A stretch of DNA of 64,000 bases. Source: Tanypteryx hageni. Lineage: Eukaryota > Arthropoda > Insecta > Odonata > Petaluridae. A program made the translations under genes and the position numbers. The number at the start of each line of letters is the position of its first letter. Within the stretch, counting starts at the first letter, position 1. Under the pieces are notes generated by a model. It was not told the origin of the DNA. It searched no databases and saw only the letters and a program-made list of their open reading frames with translations. Positions 36,202 through 48,361 of the stretch are shown here, one piece after another. The stretch covers positions 29,918,561-29,982,560 of the forward strand of contig CM054117.1 in the NCBI GenBank assembly GCA_028673005.1, in the 5' to 3' direction.

Positions 36202-38165
36202 TTCCCCGGTACAAAACTTTAAAGCACTTGCGCAACCGCACGTTAGAGGTTTTGATCTTCTATCTAGAAATTGTTCTCGAGTCAACAAATACGGCGGAGG
36301 ATAGAAGAATTTTTTAAAAACTGCCTATCCTTTCAGAAACGCATATTCGAGTTCTCTGCGTACTCCAGAAGCCGAAAAAGGAAGCGTCGCTTATATAAAA
36401 AAGGAAGTCATTCTGTCTCAAAACCTCACCTCAAGATCGCCATATTTTTGCAAGAACAACTTCGTCGGTTCGACGGCGAGAGTAAAAAGAAAGAAAAACT
36501 TTTCCATCGCCGGTTTCGTGTTTAATCCTCCTAAGACCGCGAGACATAAAGTTCCGGCTTTTATGCCCGTCGGAATCCTCGGAGGCGAGAGAAGGAAGAG
36601 AAGGGAGGGGGAGAGGTTGAAGGAGGCGTAGCAAAGAGGCATATCATCTTCTCGTACTTCCTCCCATACTTCCTTTTTGCTTACTCTCCGAGGAGTTTCA
36701 GAAGATGAGTCGGCGGTAGTCAGAGAGTGAGGGAAGGAGGGAGAAAGAGATGTCGATATCTTTCAATAAAACGTACAGTCAAACATTTAGCCTGAAATTC
36801 AATGCATTGTGAAAATAAAAAAAATTCAAAAACGGAATTTTTAATAGCATTAAAATCTAACATATTTTTGTGATGAGAGAAGTTATACCGTTAATATCTG
36901 TTGTATACAGCGAATTGCGAAATTTAATGGTGATTTTTATGAAATGGTTAGCGTTCAGTTAACAAATAATCAATCGTTCGGCGATAATTCGATAATTTCT
37001 CGTCGTATGAGACGAGGAGAAAAGAAAGTTTGAAACAATTCCGTTTAAGATTTTCAACATTGTTAAGCAACAGAATGCCAAACTCATGTCAGCGAAAAGA
37101 GCACTAACCGAACGAGTTTTACTCTCAAAATCAAAATCAAAATCTTTTGGTTCAAAGAGAAATAGAAATGGAAAGGCGAAATAGGAATAGTTTCTTTACC
37201 GATAATGGCCTTAGAAGAAACGAAAGCTGGGAAGCAAAACAAGTCTTCCCGATCAGATAAAAATCTCCTTTCTTGCGTTCCGTGCAAGACATGGCGAAAA
37301 ACAATTCCCTTTTGGCAAAGACGCCGAAATCTTTTGACATGAATTGACGACTTTCCTATATTACCGCAGCTAACTTGAAGAAATCTCTGTGATGAGCGCG
37401 TTATTTTCCTTCGAAGAAATTGTCATCAATGAGCCAAACCAGTTCCTTACACACAAACAGTGAGATGTGTCGTCAATTTCGAACTGACACGAAACAAAAA
37501 ATACGATAACTCATAAGAACCGCTCCGAAAAACCAACCTTCCACTTCCGCACAGTTCTTTACAATGAAGAGAAAGAGAATAGACCTTTTCGGAGAAACAT
37601 TTTCTTTTTTCTACTTCGGTTAGCGCAAAGCCGAAAAGCCATTAACGCAAAATCCTTAGGCTTCATATCTTGAAGAGGAAAATCGGATAACGAAACCGCA
37701 GTCGACAATGTATTTCATCTGAAAGATCCTCCCAACCCCTACCCTCGCTCCCATTCAAACTCCTAAGTTGACCGTCCTTCCACCTAATAGGCTTATCTTT
37801 ACATTCTCTCCTTTCTTTCTCCAATATTTCATCCTTAGCTCTCTACCGCCCCTTTCTCCATCCTCTTGCTCCCTCGATAGTAACCGCAGAGGTCCGAGAT
37901 CCAAGGAGGCAGCGTGTTTATAGCTCCTCAAATCGATTCCTGGATCCAGGGTCGGATTTCTGCTCTGCAGGAATGAATTTAATCTGGGTCAAAGTGTGGG
38001 TGGCATTAATATAGAAATGCGTCTTTTATTTTCCTCTAATACTATTTTATTGCTTGAGATATGAAACTGATATTTTATGTCTCTACGATAGCCATAGAGT
38101 GAAACCAGGCACGAATTTTAGAGGCAAAGCAGCCGTCATCAGCGGTGATTATTCGGGAATTAGTT
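36202..38165. other. Non-coding stretch
   Basis: No gene recognised. Purine-rich DNA lies at 36585-36625 and 36720-36750. C/T-rich DNA lies at 37735-37870. Confidence 0.5.
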
Positions 38166-38170
38166 TGTTG

Positions 38171-38320
38171 GTCCTGGTGGAGAGGTTGCTATTGCGCCTG
38201 CCTCCCAAACTCGGGTTCTAATCCTGTCGCGACCATGGCCGTGTTTGTTCGTCTTTGTTAATCTGAATAATATCCTGCGAGTCACCGCAATTGGTGTGTT
38301 GCAGGGGGTGAATATCACCA
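38171..38320 (+). mobile_element. tRNA-derived SINE head
   Basis: A box A-like TGGTGGAGAGG (38175-38185) and a box B-like GGTTCTAATCC (38214-38224) lie 28 bases apart with GCCTGCCTCCCAAACTCGG between them. This resembles a tRNA-Gly-type RNA polymerase III promoter and anticodon arm. The acceptor arm does not fold as a tRNA and the sequence runs on as TGTTTGTTCGTCTTTGTTAATC, so it is a SINE rather than a tRNA gene. The 3' end is not defined; 38320 is approximate. Confidence 0.65.
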
Positions 38321-38327
38321 GTGTCCC

Positions 38328-38448
38328 GACTTTTCGTCACAGAAAATTCATATCTGCGACTTTTCGTCACTGACATGTGGTCACACAAGACAAGTAGTAT
38401 CTGCGACTTTTCGTCACAGCATACAATTGGTACCTGGACTTTTCGTCA
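38328..38448 (+). repeat. Iterated GACTTTTCGTCAC motif, four copies
   Basis: GACTTTTCGTCAC at 38328, 38358 and 38405 and GACTTTTCGTCA at 38437, two of them preceded by TATCTGC. Spacing is 30, 47 and 32 bases, so this is motif iteration with variable spacers rather than a regular tandem array. Confidence 0.85.
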
Positions 38449-39215
38449 ATAAAATTTATTATAAAACGCAAATCATAAGGGCTGCACTCTTACCACCTGA
38501 TGAGGTGACCGACTACACGGATTACAACTAGACTATAGATTTTTATTAAATCTTATGTAAAAAGGTTGGAATTCGTTGCCGCAGTAGTTAAGGTTTTTAG
38601 TTTTAATAACCTGGAAAATTCAACTTTTTCTGGTTAAAAACAAGTATTTACGCTAATTTGAAGTTTTTCTTCAACAAAATAAATCTAATTCTTTCAGTTA
38701 CTAAACTGTTTAAGTTCCGAGTTTATATCTCAAGGTTAACTAGTTTAAAAATGCAATTTTATAAAACCTACAATTGTTTCCTTGCTTTCCTTATGAGGGA
38801 AAAAATAAAATAATATCACCGACCACGTTATTCTCCTGTTATGCTATATTGTTGTTCTAGGAAAAAAGTATCCCTTACTTGTACCTGTCCTACAATTAAT
38901 TTCTCGTATCTTGCAAGTGGGATGGCGGCCTCCCATATAAGATAGGCTCCCCTAATGACGTCTGATAATCCATTTTTACTGTTGAAGTCATCACTGTAAA
39001 AGAACTGAACTTAATTTTACGAGAAATAAATAATTATACAATATTACCCATGATAAGATAAATTTAGCAATTTTTCCCCGCAGGCAAAATTAAAGAAAAA
39101 ATTTTTTAGAACGCAAAATAACCCTGATCTCATCCGGTGAAATTCTATCCCGGCAGAAATTAGGCTCCTCTTCCGTTCTTGATAAAAGAAATCAAAATAT
39201 TCCGATAAGATAAAA
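38449..39215. other. Non-coding stretch
   Basis: AT-rich, nothing recognised. Confidence 0.5.
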
Positions 39216-39730
39216 TCCCCTCTCTCTCTCTCTGATTTTCATTCTTAATTCCACTTTCCCGAAATGCTTAAAAATCGACGAAGTTTCACGTATGCGGATA
39301 AAAAACAAGTAAAAATATTTAAATCTTCGTTCATTAATATTGGAAAAAAGTAACGTAACCGCCGTTATTTTTTCCCTCCCTTCCTTTCAAAGTTTAAAAA
39401 TTAAATTCTTGGCGGACCGGGAAAGGCGAGCGAATTCTGCCCCCTGCGATGCTTTTTTTAAAAAAAAGGAGTCGTAACCGTGTTTCTTTCCCTCCTCTCG
39501 CTTCCTCTTTCCCTATCTCCGTTTCGACTTGAATCCAATCTCACTCTGATTTCTCTCTCTCTCTCTACCTCTGTTAGAATTCATTCTCTTTTCCTTCCCC
39601 CATCCTCCTTCCTATTCTCTTCCATGTTCTCTCTCTTTCTCTACCTCCGTTAGAATTCATTCTCTTCTCATTTCACATCCTCCTCCCCATTCTCCTTCCC
39701 CGTTTCTCTCTCTCCCTTCTATTTACATAT
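39216..39730 (+). repeat. C/T-rich low-complexity block
   Basis: TCTCTCTCTCTCTG at 39220-39233, then repeated CTCTCTCTCTCTACCTCYGTTAGAATTCATTCTCTT units at about 39553-39590 and 39627-39668. The second is a local ~75-bp duplication. Confidence 0.75.
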
Positions 39731-41215
39731 TTCACGGTGGCTCCCGCTTCCCTCCTCTCCCCACTCCTCAAACACAAGCCCCTTCTGTCATGGGAGAAAG
39801 AAAAGAAAAAAATCACCGGGAAAACTAATTAGAAGTACGTTCCTAGAAGGGGAGGGACGAGGAGGAGAGGGGAGAAGGGAGATTTAGCGAGTACGAGAAA
39901 CGAGCCAAAACTGAGTGATACATCCCGTCAATCTACAGTATTTTAAAAAATAGCGCCAAATTTTAATAAAAGTAAAAGCATTCATTGACAAATAATGAAA
40001 CAAACACTCCATGTATGATTTGCCTTTTTTCGTACGAACAAAATATAGAGCGAAAGATTGATGTTATTCCCTTTTTTTAATGGCGATCGCTTTAGTTACG
40101 GCCGCATTTAGTATCTATTTAGTACCAGCCTGAGATATTACTACATTTGAGGTTCCGATTTATAAGAGCTCCCTCTGTTCCTTTCCCACGAGATTTTGAT
40201 AAATCATTCAAAAGGAACAGAAAAGGTCATTTCAATGTTTATTTTTATAGAAGTTCATTGTATAAAAAGGTCATTGAAAATATTTATTTCGATATAACAA
40301 GAGCATCAAATAGCTTACGGGAACGGGCCCTGTGAGCTGGTCTTACACAGTAAAAGACAAACTCTTCCTGAGCTAGACATGTTTTGCGATTTTCAAACGA
40401 CAAGGAACGCAAATATCAATAATACATTCGTTAGAGTTATTCATTTGTTTCTATCTCAAGAGATGATACTGCATTATAGTATGAGAGTTCCGCTGCAAAC
40501 ACTGACTTTTCCCAAGTTTTTATAGTTACAAAATATACGATTTTGATGAAACACGTTAATTCATAAGCTTCGATTAGGTCTATTTTACATATATGACACG
40601 ATGAAATCTAGCGATGGTGGAAAAGAGAAGTCTCATGCTCGGTTAATTTGAATTTATAGCAAAAATAATAACAGATATTTTCGGGAAAGTTTAATTTTTA
40701 CCAAATAATAATAGTTGGGACGCTAAAGACGCTATGGAATTCGAAAAATAGTATTTTCGCGCATGGGGGTCTTTTTTACCTGAAATAATCCATTCAACAA
40801 GGAAGGGATTTCAATGTTTTTTAAATTTTGCTCCTCTCATTTCAAAAATAAAATAAAAAGTAAAGAATACTTTGATTCATTCTCCCTCACTTTATCGCCA
40901 AGCGACTTCAATAAAAATAACAGATGAATGGAACCGCTTTCCCGTCACCTCCGAGAGTAAAAATAGAGAGGGTGCGATTTCTGGGACTCAACTCTTAGAA
41001 TGTGGCAGGACAAAAATATTGACGAAGGAGAAAAACCTTCATGGAACAATGGAGACCCCCCATTTCGACACCTCGTCGGAATTTTTATATTTTTTTTTCG
41101 AAAAAGTTCTCGGAGCGAATATTATGAGAGGTTTTTGACATAAACAAAGCGAAAAGAATAATTCAAAAGAGAAAAAGGGAGAGAGAGAGTTTGCTGAATC
41201 GATGGCGGGGGAGAG
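39731..41215. other. Non-coding stretch
   Basis: A purine-rich run lies at 39848-39885. No gene recognised. Confidence 0.5.
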
Positions 41216-41221
41216 GGAGGA

Positions 41222-41313
41222 GGGGGTTTTGGAGTAGGGGATTGGGGAGGAGAAGATTGGGGAGGAGGAGATTGGGGAGGAGGGAATTGGGTAGGAGAGG
41301 ATTTGGGAGGAGA
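41222..41313 (+). repeat. GGGGAGGAGATTG-type minisatellite
   Basis: About six imperfect copies of a 14-15-bp unit (GATTGGGGAGGAGAA, GATTGGGGAGGAGGA, GATTGGGGAGGAGGG, AATTGGGTAGGAGAG, GATTTGGGAGGAG). Confidence 0.85.
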
Positions 41314-42945
41314 GATCTCAATTCCGTCGATCAACATCGCGAGCGAACAAAAACAAACACGCAAGACAGACGGGAGAAATTTTAATTGACTCGCGGAAAC
41401 TTTTTCGGCGCAAAAAAGGACGAATGAGAGAATGAATGGAAGAGCGGGAAAAAAGAACATTCCGCTGTGCACACATCGGAAGCAATGAATTCGAAACCGC
41501 GCAGATTGGCACTCGAACTGTTCTCGTTTTATTCCTCTCTCCAATTCGTTCTCGAAGAAATTTCCCCGTCGAAAAAAGTTCGTGGAGATCGGCAGATGCT
41601 GTTTTGTTTGCGAGTAGTGTGTGTGTGTGCCTAGCAGGGTCTCAGAGAGAATCTCGGCCGATACAGAACGAGCAATCTTCAGAGTCAATCAAAAGGAATC
41701 CTTCCTCTTCCAATCCTTCTCCTTACTACTTACGATATTCTCTCTAGATAGGCGCACCCACTCCCCGCTTCCACTCTTCTTCCCAATAACACTTCGACTT
41801 TCGGAATTTTTCATCGTCCGCCAGCTTAACAGGTTCTCCTCCTTTCCCTCCCTCGCCACCCTTCTCTCTCTCTCTCACTCTCTGCCTCCATATTTCTCTT
41901 TGCCTTCCTATCATTCACTCCGGCAACCTATTCCTCTACTCCCTTCCCTCTCGATTCCAACCAATTTCCTCGCTCAGCTCAAGCACCCATAGCCACGGAG
42001 GCGACAGACAGGCGACCGGCATATTTTATTTTGTTTCGACCGTGTTGCAGACGCGTAAACTGACCTGCTTTTCCCCCGAGTTTATTTTTTTCCGAGTCGA
42101 ATAGAAATTGTCACTTCGCCGTGTTTTTTCGCCTTGGTCGCGTCGCGTTCTCTCGCGTCTCCGTTAAGGCCGTCGAATATAGAATGGAAAGTTTGGCCGG
42201 TTGTTTGGTTTTTTTAACATGCCAACATGCAGGATCGATAGGTATAAGCTGATAAATTTCACGAATTGGGCGAGAATCAGCACACCTCGGCACGATCTGT
42301 GAACTTACTCTCACCTAGTAATCCAGATATAACGACTGAATCGATATACGAAAAAACAAGTTAATTCTGGCAATTATATAGGTAGCGTTTAAGAGTTTCA
42401 CGAACCTTTTTATAACTGATTTTCAGCGCGTTATAACAAAAAAATTTCAAAGAAATACGTTCACGATGTGATGCGGTATGCGCTTTGTGAAAACAGTGAT
42501 TTTCAAAAAAAATATCAACTCTTTAGGCAGGAATACTTCTACAGCAGATACAGACGTATCCTTTCTTTAATCATCGCCCTATATCTAGCACTGACTAATT
42601 TAGTATTTTGGCTTTTTTCAAAGTTTCAGGACGAAATAAGCGCTGATTAGCTGTCCACGATCATTAAATTCATAAACATGAGTATTAATAGAAAGACACC
42701 TAAACCATTCACTTTCACAGTGGTAAATCGTTTAGTTTCTCTCACTTCTCTTATATATATAAGAAGTTTGAAATATAGTCCCCGTATTTTATACAGAAAA
42801 ACTTTTGCTACGTCAGCTGTGACATCAAGGAGTTACGAGGGTCGGACTAGCTCCATGGTTACTATTAAAGCGGCCCATGCTCGGGGACCAGGATACATAG
42901 AACTGGTCGGTCATCTCGAGTATCCCTTTTTTTACATTTCTGAGA
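41314..42945. other. Non-coding stretch
   Basis: A (GT)n run lies at 41617-41629 and C/T-rich DNA at 41740-41960. No gene recognised. Confidence 0.5.
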
Positions 42946-42946
42946 G

Positions 42947-43745
42947 ATGGAGGTAGAGAGAGATAGGAGGATAGTAGGGGGTATGAAATCCAGACCTTCC
43001 GGTTTACAATCCAATACGCGTCCTTCCGTGATCGTAACCCCGGGAGAAATCCAACCCGAGGCTCCCAGAGGCTGCTCCCCTCGTAAATCCGACGAGACGG
43101 TAGAAAGGGAAGGGTTGAGAGAGAGAGAGGGGGGAGGAGTGAAGGAGATGGAGAGAGATAAAGAGGGAGGGAGATAGAAGTGGAGAATGAGAGGTGGAGA
43201 CAGAGGGGGAGAGAGGGGGGAGACAGATGGAGAGAGAGAGATGGAAAGAGAGATGGAGAGAGAGATGGAGAGAGAGATGGAGAGAGATGGAGAGAGAGAT
43301 GGAGAGAGAGATGGAGAGAGAGATGGAGAGAGAGAAAAAAGAGATGGAGAGAGGGAGATGGAGAGAGAGACATGGAGAGAGGGAGATGGAGAGAGAGACA
43401 TGGAGAGAGGGAGATGGAGAGAGAGACATGGAGAGAGAGACATGGAGAGAGATAAAAGAGAGATGGAGAGAGAGAGAGATGGAAAGAGAGATGGAGAGAA
43501 AGAAAAGAGAGATGGAGAGAGATAGAGAGAGGCGGAGAAACAGAGAGATCGAGAAAGAGGTGGATAAAGAGTAGACAGATAAATGTAGAGAGGGAGAGGT
43601 GAAGAAAGAAAAAGACAGAGATAAATGGAGAGGGAGAGGTGTAGAGAAAGTGATGGAGAGATAGAGGTGTAAAAGAGGTAGAGAGAGAGAGAGGTGGAGA
43701 GAATTGAAGATAGAGGGTCGGAGGGAGATGGAGTTAGGGTGGTAG
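42947..43745 (+). repeat. GAGATGGAGAGA minisatellite, ~0.8 kb purine tract
   Basis: The core is a 12-bp unit GAGATGGAGAGA with variants (GGGAGATGGAGAGAGAGACAT, an 18-21-bp higher-order unit at 43345-43445). 43090-43745 is almost entirely purine on the plus strand. It keeps several long frames open on both strands (Met-Glu-Arg-Trp-Arg-rich plus; Ser-Leu-Pro-His-rich minus) that are artefacts of the repeat. Confidence 0.95.
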
Positions 43746-44318
43746 ATACAGGTGAAGAGAGGTATATGAGAGACAGGGGGAGATGAGCGAAGTGAGAAGG
43801 AGAGAGCCATGGGCAGAGGACGGGGACACGGGGCAGAGGAAAAGGTTATAAGGAGAAGGCGTTGCATGAAGACCTACAGTTTGAATTGAAGGGACGCGTT
43901 CTTGGATCGGATGTTGGATCGGGGCTGGTGATGGAAACGAGGGTGGGGGGGGGAGAGTACGTGAACTATCCCGATAAATTGCGTGCCACGCATATTTGAA
44001 AGTGCGCTTTGAATTTTTCAGACCTTTCGCCATGTTGGGATCGATCCGGTTAGATGTAGGAATCGATCGAGGGAAGAAATACAGAAGTCGTTTCTCTCCA
44101 TGTTTTCCGTTATCCCTTTTGGAAGCCTGAAAAAATATATCATAATGAGTTTTTCAAAGTAGGATCCGCAGCCTAGAGGTGGGCTGTGAAACTTTAAATA
44201 TTGGCCACAGAGTAAGGCTAACACAAGATATTCCGCTAGTTCAGATGGACTAAATTTTTCTCTGGTTATCATAAATTTACTAAAAAGTGCTGCTTCATTG
44301 AAGAAGTTTATTTTTTAA
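43746..44318. other. Non-coding stretch
   Basis: No gene recognised. G-rich run at 43944-43955. Confidence 0.5.
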
Positions 44319-44326
44319 TACATTAT

Positions 44327-44571
44327 CAGGGACGTATCCTCAGTATGCGCAGGGTGTGCAGTGAACACGGGCTCACGAGTACACGAGATAATTTTTACAC
44401 ATTCGTCACGTGACGCGTATGCACAAAGAACGCCCTGTGCCAGCATTTGTGTCATTCTTATTACACATTATATTGGGTTCCGGAAATGTGTATGATGAGA
44501 GGAGGGACCCTGATGTTAACCGGAGGGACCCTGATGTTAACCGGAGACACTGTATCCAGGATACGCCACTG
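44327..44571. mobile_element. hAT-type MITE with perfect 8-bp target duplication
   Basis: The ends CAGGGACGTATCCTCAG and, inverted, CAGTGGCGTATCCTGG form the TIRs. TACATTAT flanks both sides exactly (44319-44326 and 44572-44579). At 245 bp it has no coding sequence. Internally GGAGGGACCCTGATGTTAAC is duplicated in tandem (about 44502-44542). The perfect TSD suggests a relatively young insertion. Confidence 0.92.
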
Positions 44572-44584
44572 TACATTATATTCT

Positions 44585-45345
44585 AACTAGCTGAAGTACC
44601 CGGTATTGCTCGAGTAAATTCCATACACGTCATGTACGACAAACTCTCACATGATCAGTGAAGCACAGATTAGAAATTTTATTCGGAGGCAGTACAACAT
44701 TGGCCGCAAAAAAGTCAGCTAGAGCAGCAATTCTCAACAGAAAGTTCATCGCGGACCGGTGTAATGACAGAAAGTTTACCGCGGACCGGTGTATTATCTG
44801 AATAATCCACCAAGACCGGTCAAATCAATTTTTAAACACGAATCATTAGACAATTTTACACTTTGGCAACTGAAAACAAGCCTTTCATTAAGCAGTGCTG
44901 CCCGTCATAAAACTTTTATGAGAAAAATGGAATATCACGGACCGACCAATATGGGACCGCGGACCGGCGGTTGAGAAACGCTGAATCTGAACACGTAATC
45001 AAAACTTATGGTTTCGGATACATATATAAATTCAAGAAAGTGCCAAACATGCCATTATGTATTTTCTACATTGATTAATACGAATTTATTTTTGGTGAAC
45101 GCAATAAAAAAATGTTTCCTTCTCCCTGGGTCTTATATGATCTGTGTGGTAGCAATCAAAGAATTTATTCAGAGATGAAAATTAGAGAATTTCCCAAGAC
45201 TGTTTCACATGAAAAACCTCCATGTCACTTCAAGAGACTACAGGAGTCACCGCGCCAAGTTTGGTGGAGCTGGTCAAATAGTGTGAGAGGAGTTAGCGGA
45301 CAGACAAACATACTATTTTGCTTTTTATATAGATGTATAAATAAC
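44585..45345 (+). repeat. Dispersed repeat with CCCGG head and GGACAGAC tail
   Basis: The head ACTAGCTGAAGTACCCGGTA and the tail GCGGACAGACAAACATACTA (45297-45316) followed by TTTTGCTTTTTATATAGATG match the layout of 4663-5960. It is interrupted by a hAT MITE at 44725-44983. No coding sequence is seen. Confidence 0.6.
44725..44983. mobile_element. hAT-type MITE nested in the dispersed repeat
   Basis: The left end CAGCAATTCTCAACAG and the inverted right end CAGCGTTTCTCAACCGCC are standard hAT MITE termini. ACAGAAAGTTYAYCGCGGAC plus CGGTGTA occurs twice in tandem inside the left end, and GCGGACCGG recurs at the right end. Flanking octamers (AGCTAGAG, AATCTGAA) do not match, so the TSD is lost or the boundary is off. 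Confidence 0.75.
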
Positions 45346-48128
45346 AATCCATTGAGATGCGAAATATTTCAGTGTGGAACAAAAGTATGTAACTATATCG
45401 GCACAGAGCTGGTGAAGCCTCCATGTTTTCGCAGGATATCATAAATTTCTGATTTCAAAAATCAATTTGCAGCGAGTTAGGTTATCAGATGTATAGTTAA
45501 AGAATGCGTAATCACCGTATACATTTCTGGCATGTATTAAAATAATATTTATTTTATTGCATTATATTTTGCAGAGAAAAATTTTGTGTGAAGCATGGGT
45601 TAACATTTTTATCTGAATCCGGAGGAAAAAATTTAAAATCTATACTGAAGAGCAGGTATGTGTGTTTTAGTAGTGCATGCGAAGAGTTTACATGGCACGT
45701 TAATTCGCAGAAGCGAATAAGAGAAGATATTTACTTTTCAAAATTCAAAAATAATTTTAATTTTATTTGCATTCCAGTATGACGTTCTGAATGTTATATA
45801 ATATAAAAAATGGCATTCCGTAAACACAAAAAAATGAATACGCGGAGTGCCACAAATTTTAAAAATTGATAAATGGTAGCGCCCAAGAGGAAAAATTGCC
45901 GTTTAAACGCTCAATAGAGTGCAGTTTAATTTACTGTCCTTTTCATGAGATTTCCTTCTATTTAAAGCTTGGTAAATGGCAAAAAAACTGCTTATTTTTA
46001 TTCAAAATCGACCAATTCAACCGATCCAAATGATAGAAATTTTTTTGGACATTGTACGGACGTATGGATGAATTAACAATAGAACGCTTTATAATTGTTA
46101 AAAGGCTTTGATTAATTTCGAGCGAATGAAGTAAGGCTTTCGACAGGACGAACGGGGTATTCGGAACGACGCCAACATATTGCCTATTGTCGAAACGAAC
46201 GACAATAATCAAGCGAAAAAAAGAAAAAACAAAGAATTGAAAGAGAATTCTTTCGAAGCGAATCGACGCGCCGTTCTTTTTATGTCACGTGACGTGATAT
46301 ACTATATATATATTTTTTCCAAACTGTGATAAACTTTTGTCCTTTATTTTTCGCGTGCAGTCCCGCTCGAGCGTCTCTCTTATCCCGTACACAATTTGTA
46401 CCATTAATGTCGACGTCGTCGTTTTTTTAAAACAAAACACTTTTGTCGAGTGAAACGTTTTTTTTAAAGCGAAACACATGCCATCCTCTAGATAAAAAAG
46501 GAAAATATCCGAATTGCCTCTGGATTCGTTCCAATTAAGAGGTCTTAAAAAGGCGAGGACTTGGGGAAACTGAAGAAAGAAAGGTGAGGGAAAGGTCAAA
46601 TGGTTTTAGAGGGGCGAGAAGAGAGCCGTTGGAAATAAAAGTTCAGAAGGAGAAAGAAAAGTAGGATAATGGATGGATATCTCGAGAATCGTTCCGGCTA
46701 TATGAGCAGGCCAAAAGAAAAAAAAAACATTCTATCGAAGGCGGCGGATGGAGATGTATGGCCAGAGTTGTCAAATTCCTTATCGCTTGCTAAATTGATT
46801 TCTCTTGTTTTTAGAACTTCGCTTCGCCACTACTCGAACCGGTAAAAGGAATAATATCGTAAAAACTGACAGCTTTTAGTTGTCTGCAAAGAGACGCATT
46901 TGTTCCACGCTGAAATATAAATTCTTCACATTATGTCAAAATAAAATACGATCGTTAACGCACACTTAAGCCGATAGACGTCTTTGAAATAGGCCACTAG
47001 TTAACAATTGAAGTTGTTTTCTGTCGGCAATTACAATTAGCATTGCCATTAAACTTATAAATGTACAAGTTGGACAAGAATTTGACTAATTGGTGATAAA
47101 AATTGATTAATCCGCAACAAATATTTCAATTTTAGTAATAGGCTAGGACAGACAATCATATTCCGAAACTTTGGCTGGTCTAGGTTCGTCAGTTCGTCTT
47201 ATATTGTGTACAGAGGCAAACCAAAAACATAAGGAGACTTTCAGAAACCGCTTAAAGAATTTACAGAACAATGACTCCATCTACAAACCCCATATAAATG
47301 CCCTTTTTACGGCTACAGATTTGACTTAAGATGATGCCGTAATCTGAAAGTTATCACTCGAGGCAGCGGTTCAGCCGCCGTCCCCGCGAAACAATCGTAT
47401 CGCGTTGCTCTCTCTCCTTTATAGAAAGATAGATCCGGGTTCTCAAAAGCCATCTTCAAAAAACCGCGCGCCGTTCTTTACCTTCTCGCCCGTCGAAATC
47501 CCCTCCTTTCCTCCCGAAATTCCTCCTCTTCCCTCTCCTCGCTCTCTCCCCCCCCCCCTTATCTCTCTTAGTCCCGCCCATCCTTCCTTTCCATATTCTT
47601 GTCGCTCTTTCCCTTCCGAGGCCGTGTTTTGATCAAGCGGGTCTCTAAAGAAACGACGCCTCGCTTTTCCGGGATTCAATCAATACCCATCTCATCTCTT
47701 TCTCCTCTACCACATCTATTTCTTCCCAGTTTCGCACTTTCATTCATTCTCCTCCACCCACGCCAAAACCGCTCCATCCGTCTTTTTTAACCCTGCATAT
47801 GTTTACTGTGCTTCTGATTCTCGGTTTTTTCGAAGTATATAAAACACGGCGAAAGCTAAGAAACGTTAGATAGCCCATTAGCATTGGGTTCCTTCTAGAG
47901 CCACCAAGGGGCGGTAGTACCTGACACTTAATGCTTACTGGAAGCAATGCGGAGAGGTTTTAAGAGTCACGCTGTTCCGAGGAAACCGTCACAATGTTGT
48001 CTCTACATACTTATTTGAGATATTACCGAGGCTTGTTTTCATTGGTATTTTAAATGTTATTTTATATACGAGATCAATGCATAAAATTTTTGTATAATGT
48101 TTGTGGCATCTTGTAGCTACCAGAGTTC
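45346..48128. other. Non-coding stretch
   Basis: A C/T-rich block lies at 47490-47730, including a run of nine C at 47550-47558. No gene recognised. Confidence 0.5.
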
Positions 48129-48136
48129 ATGTATGG

Positions 48137-48361
48137 AAGTGATTCTCAGACAGACTTTTCGGAGCCACGGATTGCCTACGAAGTCCCACAATTTCTGCGC
48201 ATCTCCTTTCTTAGAAATGTTTACACATTTTCCATACATTGTCTCGTTTATTCACTTTGAAAATAATTATCCGAATTTTCCGCGGTGTCAAACAAGTTTT
48301 AGATAAATATAAACATCATATCCTGGTCAACTCGCGGATCCCTGGAGGTTGAGAAATACTG
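48137..48361. mobile_element. hAT-type MITE
   Basis: The left end AAGTGATTCTCAGACAG (canonical CAGTGATTCTCA with C to A) and the inverted right end CAGTATTTCTCAACCTCC. Flanking octamers ATGTATGG and ATTTAGGG agree at 6 of 8 positions. 225 bp, no coding sequence. Confidence 0.65.

Noticed and set aside
38171..38243. tRNA-Gly gene
   Set aside because: A and B boxes are present but the acceptor stem and T stem do not pair; better explained as a SINE head.
41122..41688. 188-codon minus-strand frame with Pro-rich C-terminus
   Set aside because: The Pro-rich part is the GGGGAGGAGATTG minisatellite read backwards; the remainder has no domain.
42825..43867. Several long frames over the GAGATGGAGAGA minisatellite
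   Set aside because: Open only because the repeat unit is a multiple of three without stops; repeats of Met-Glu-Arg-Trp-Arg or Ser-Leu-Pro-His are artefacts.
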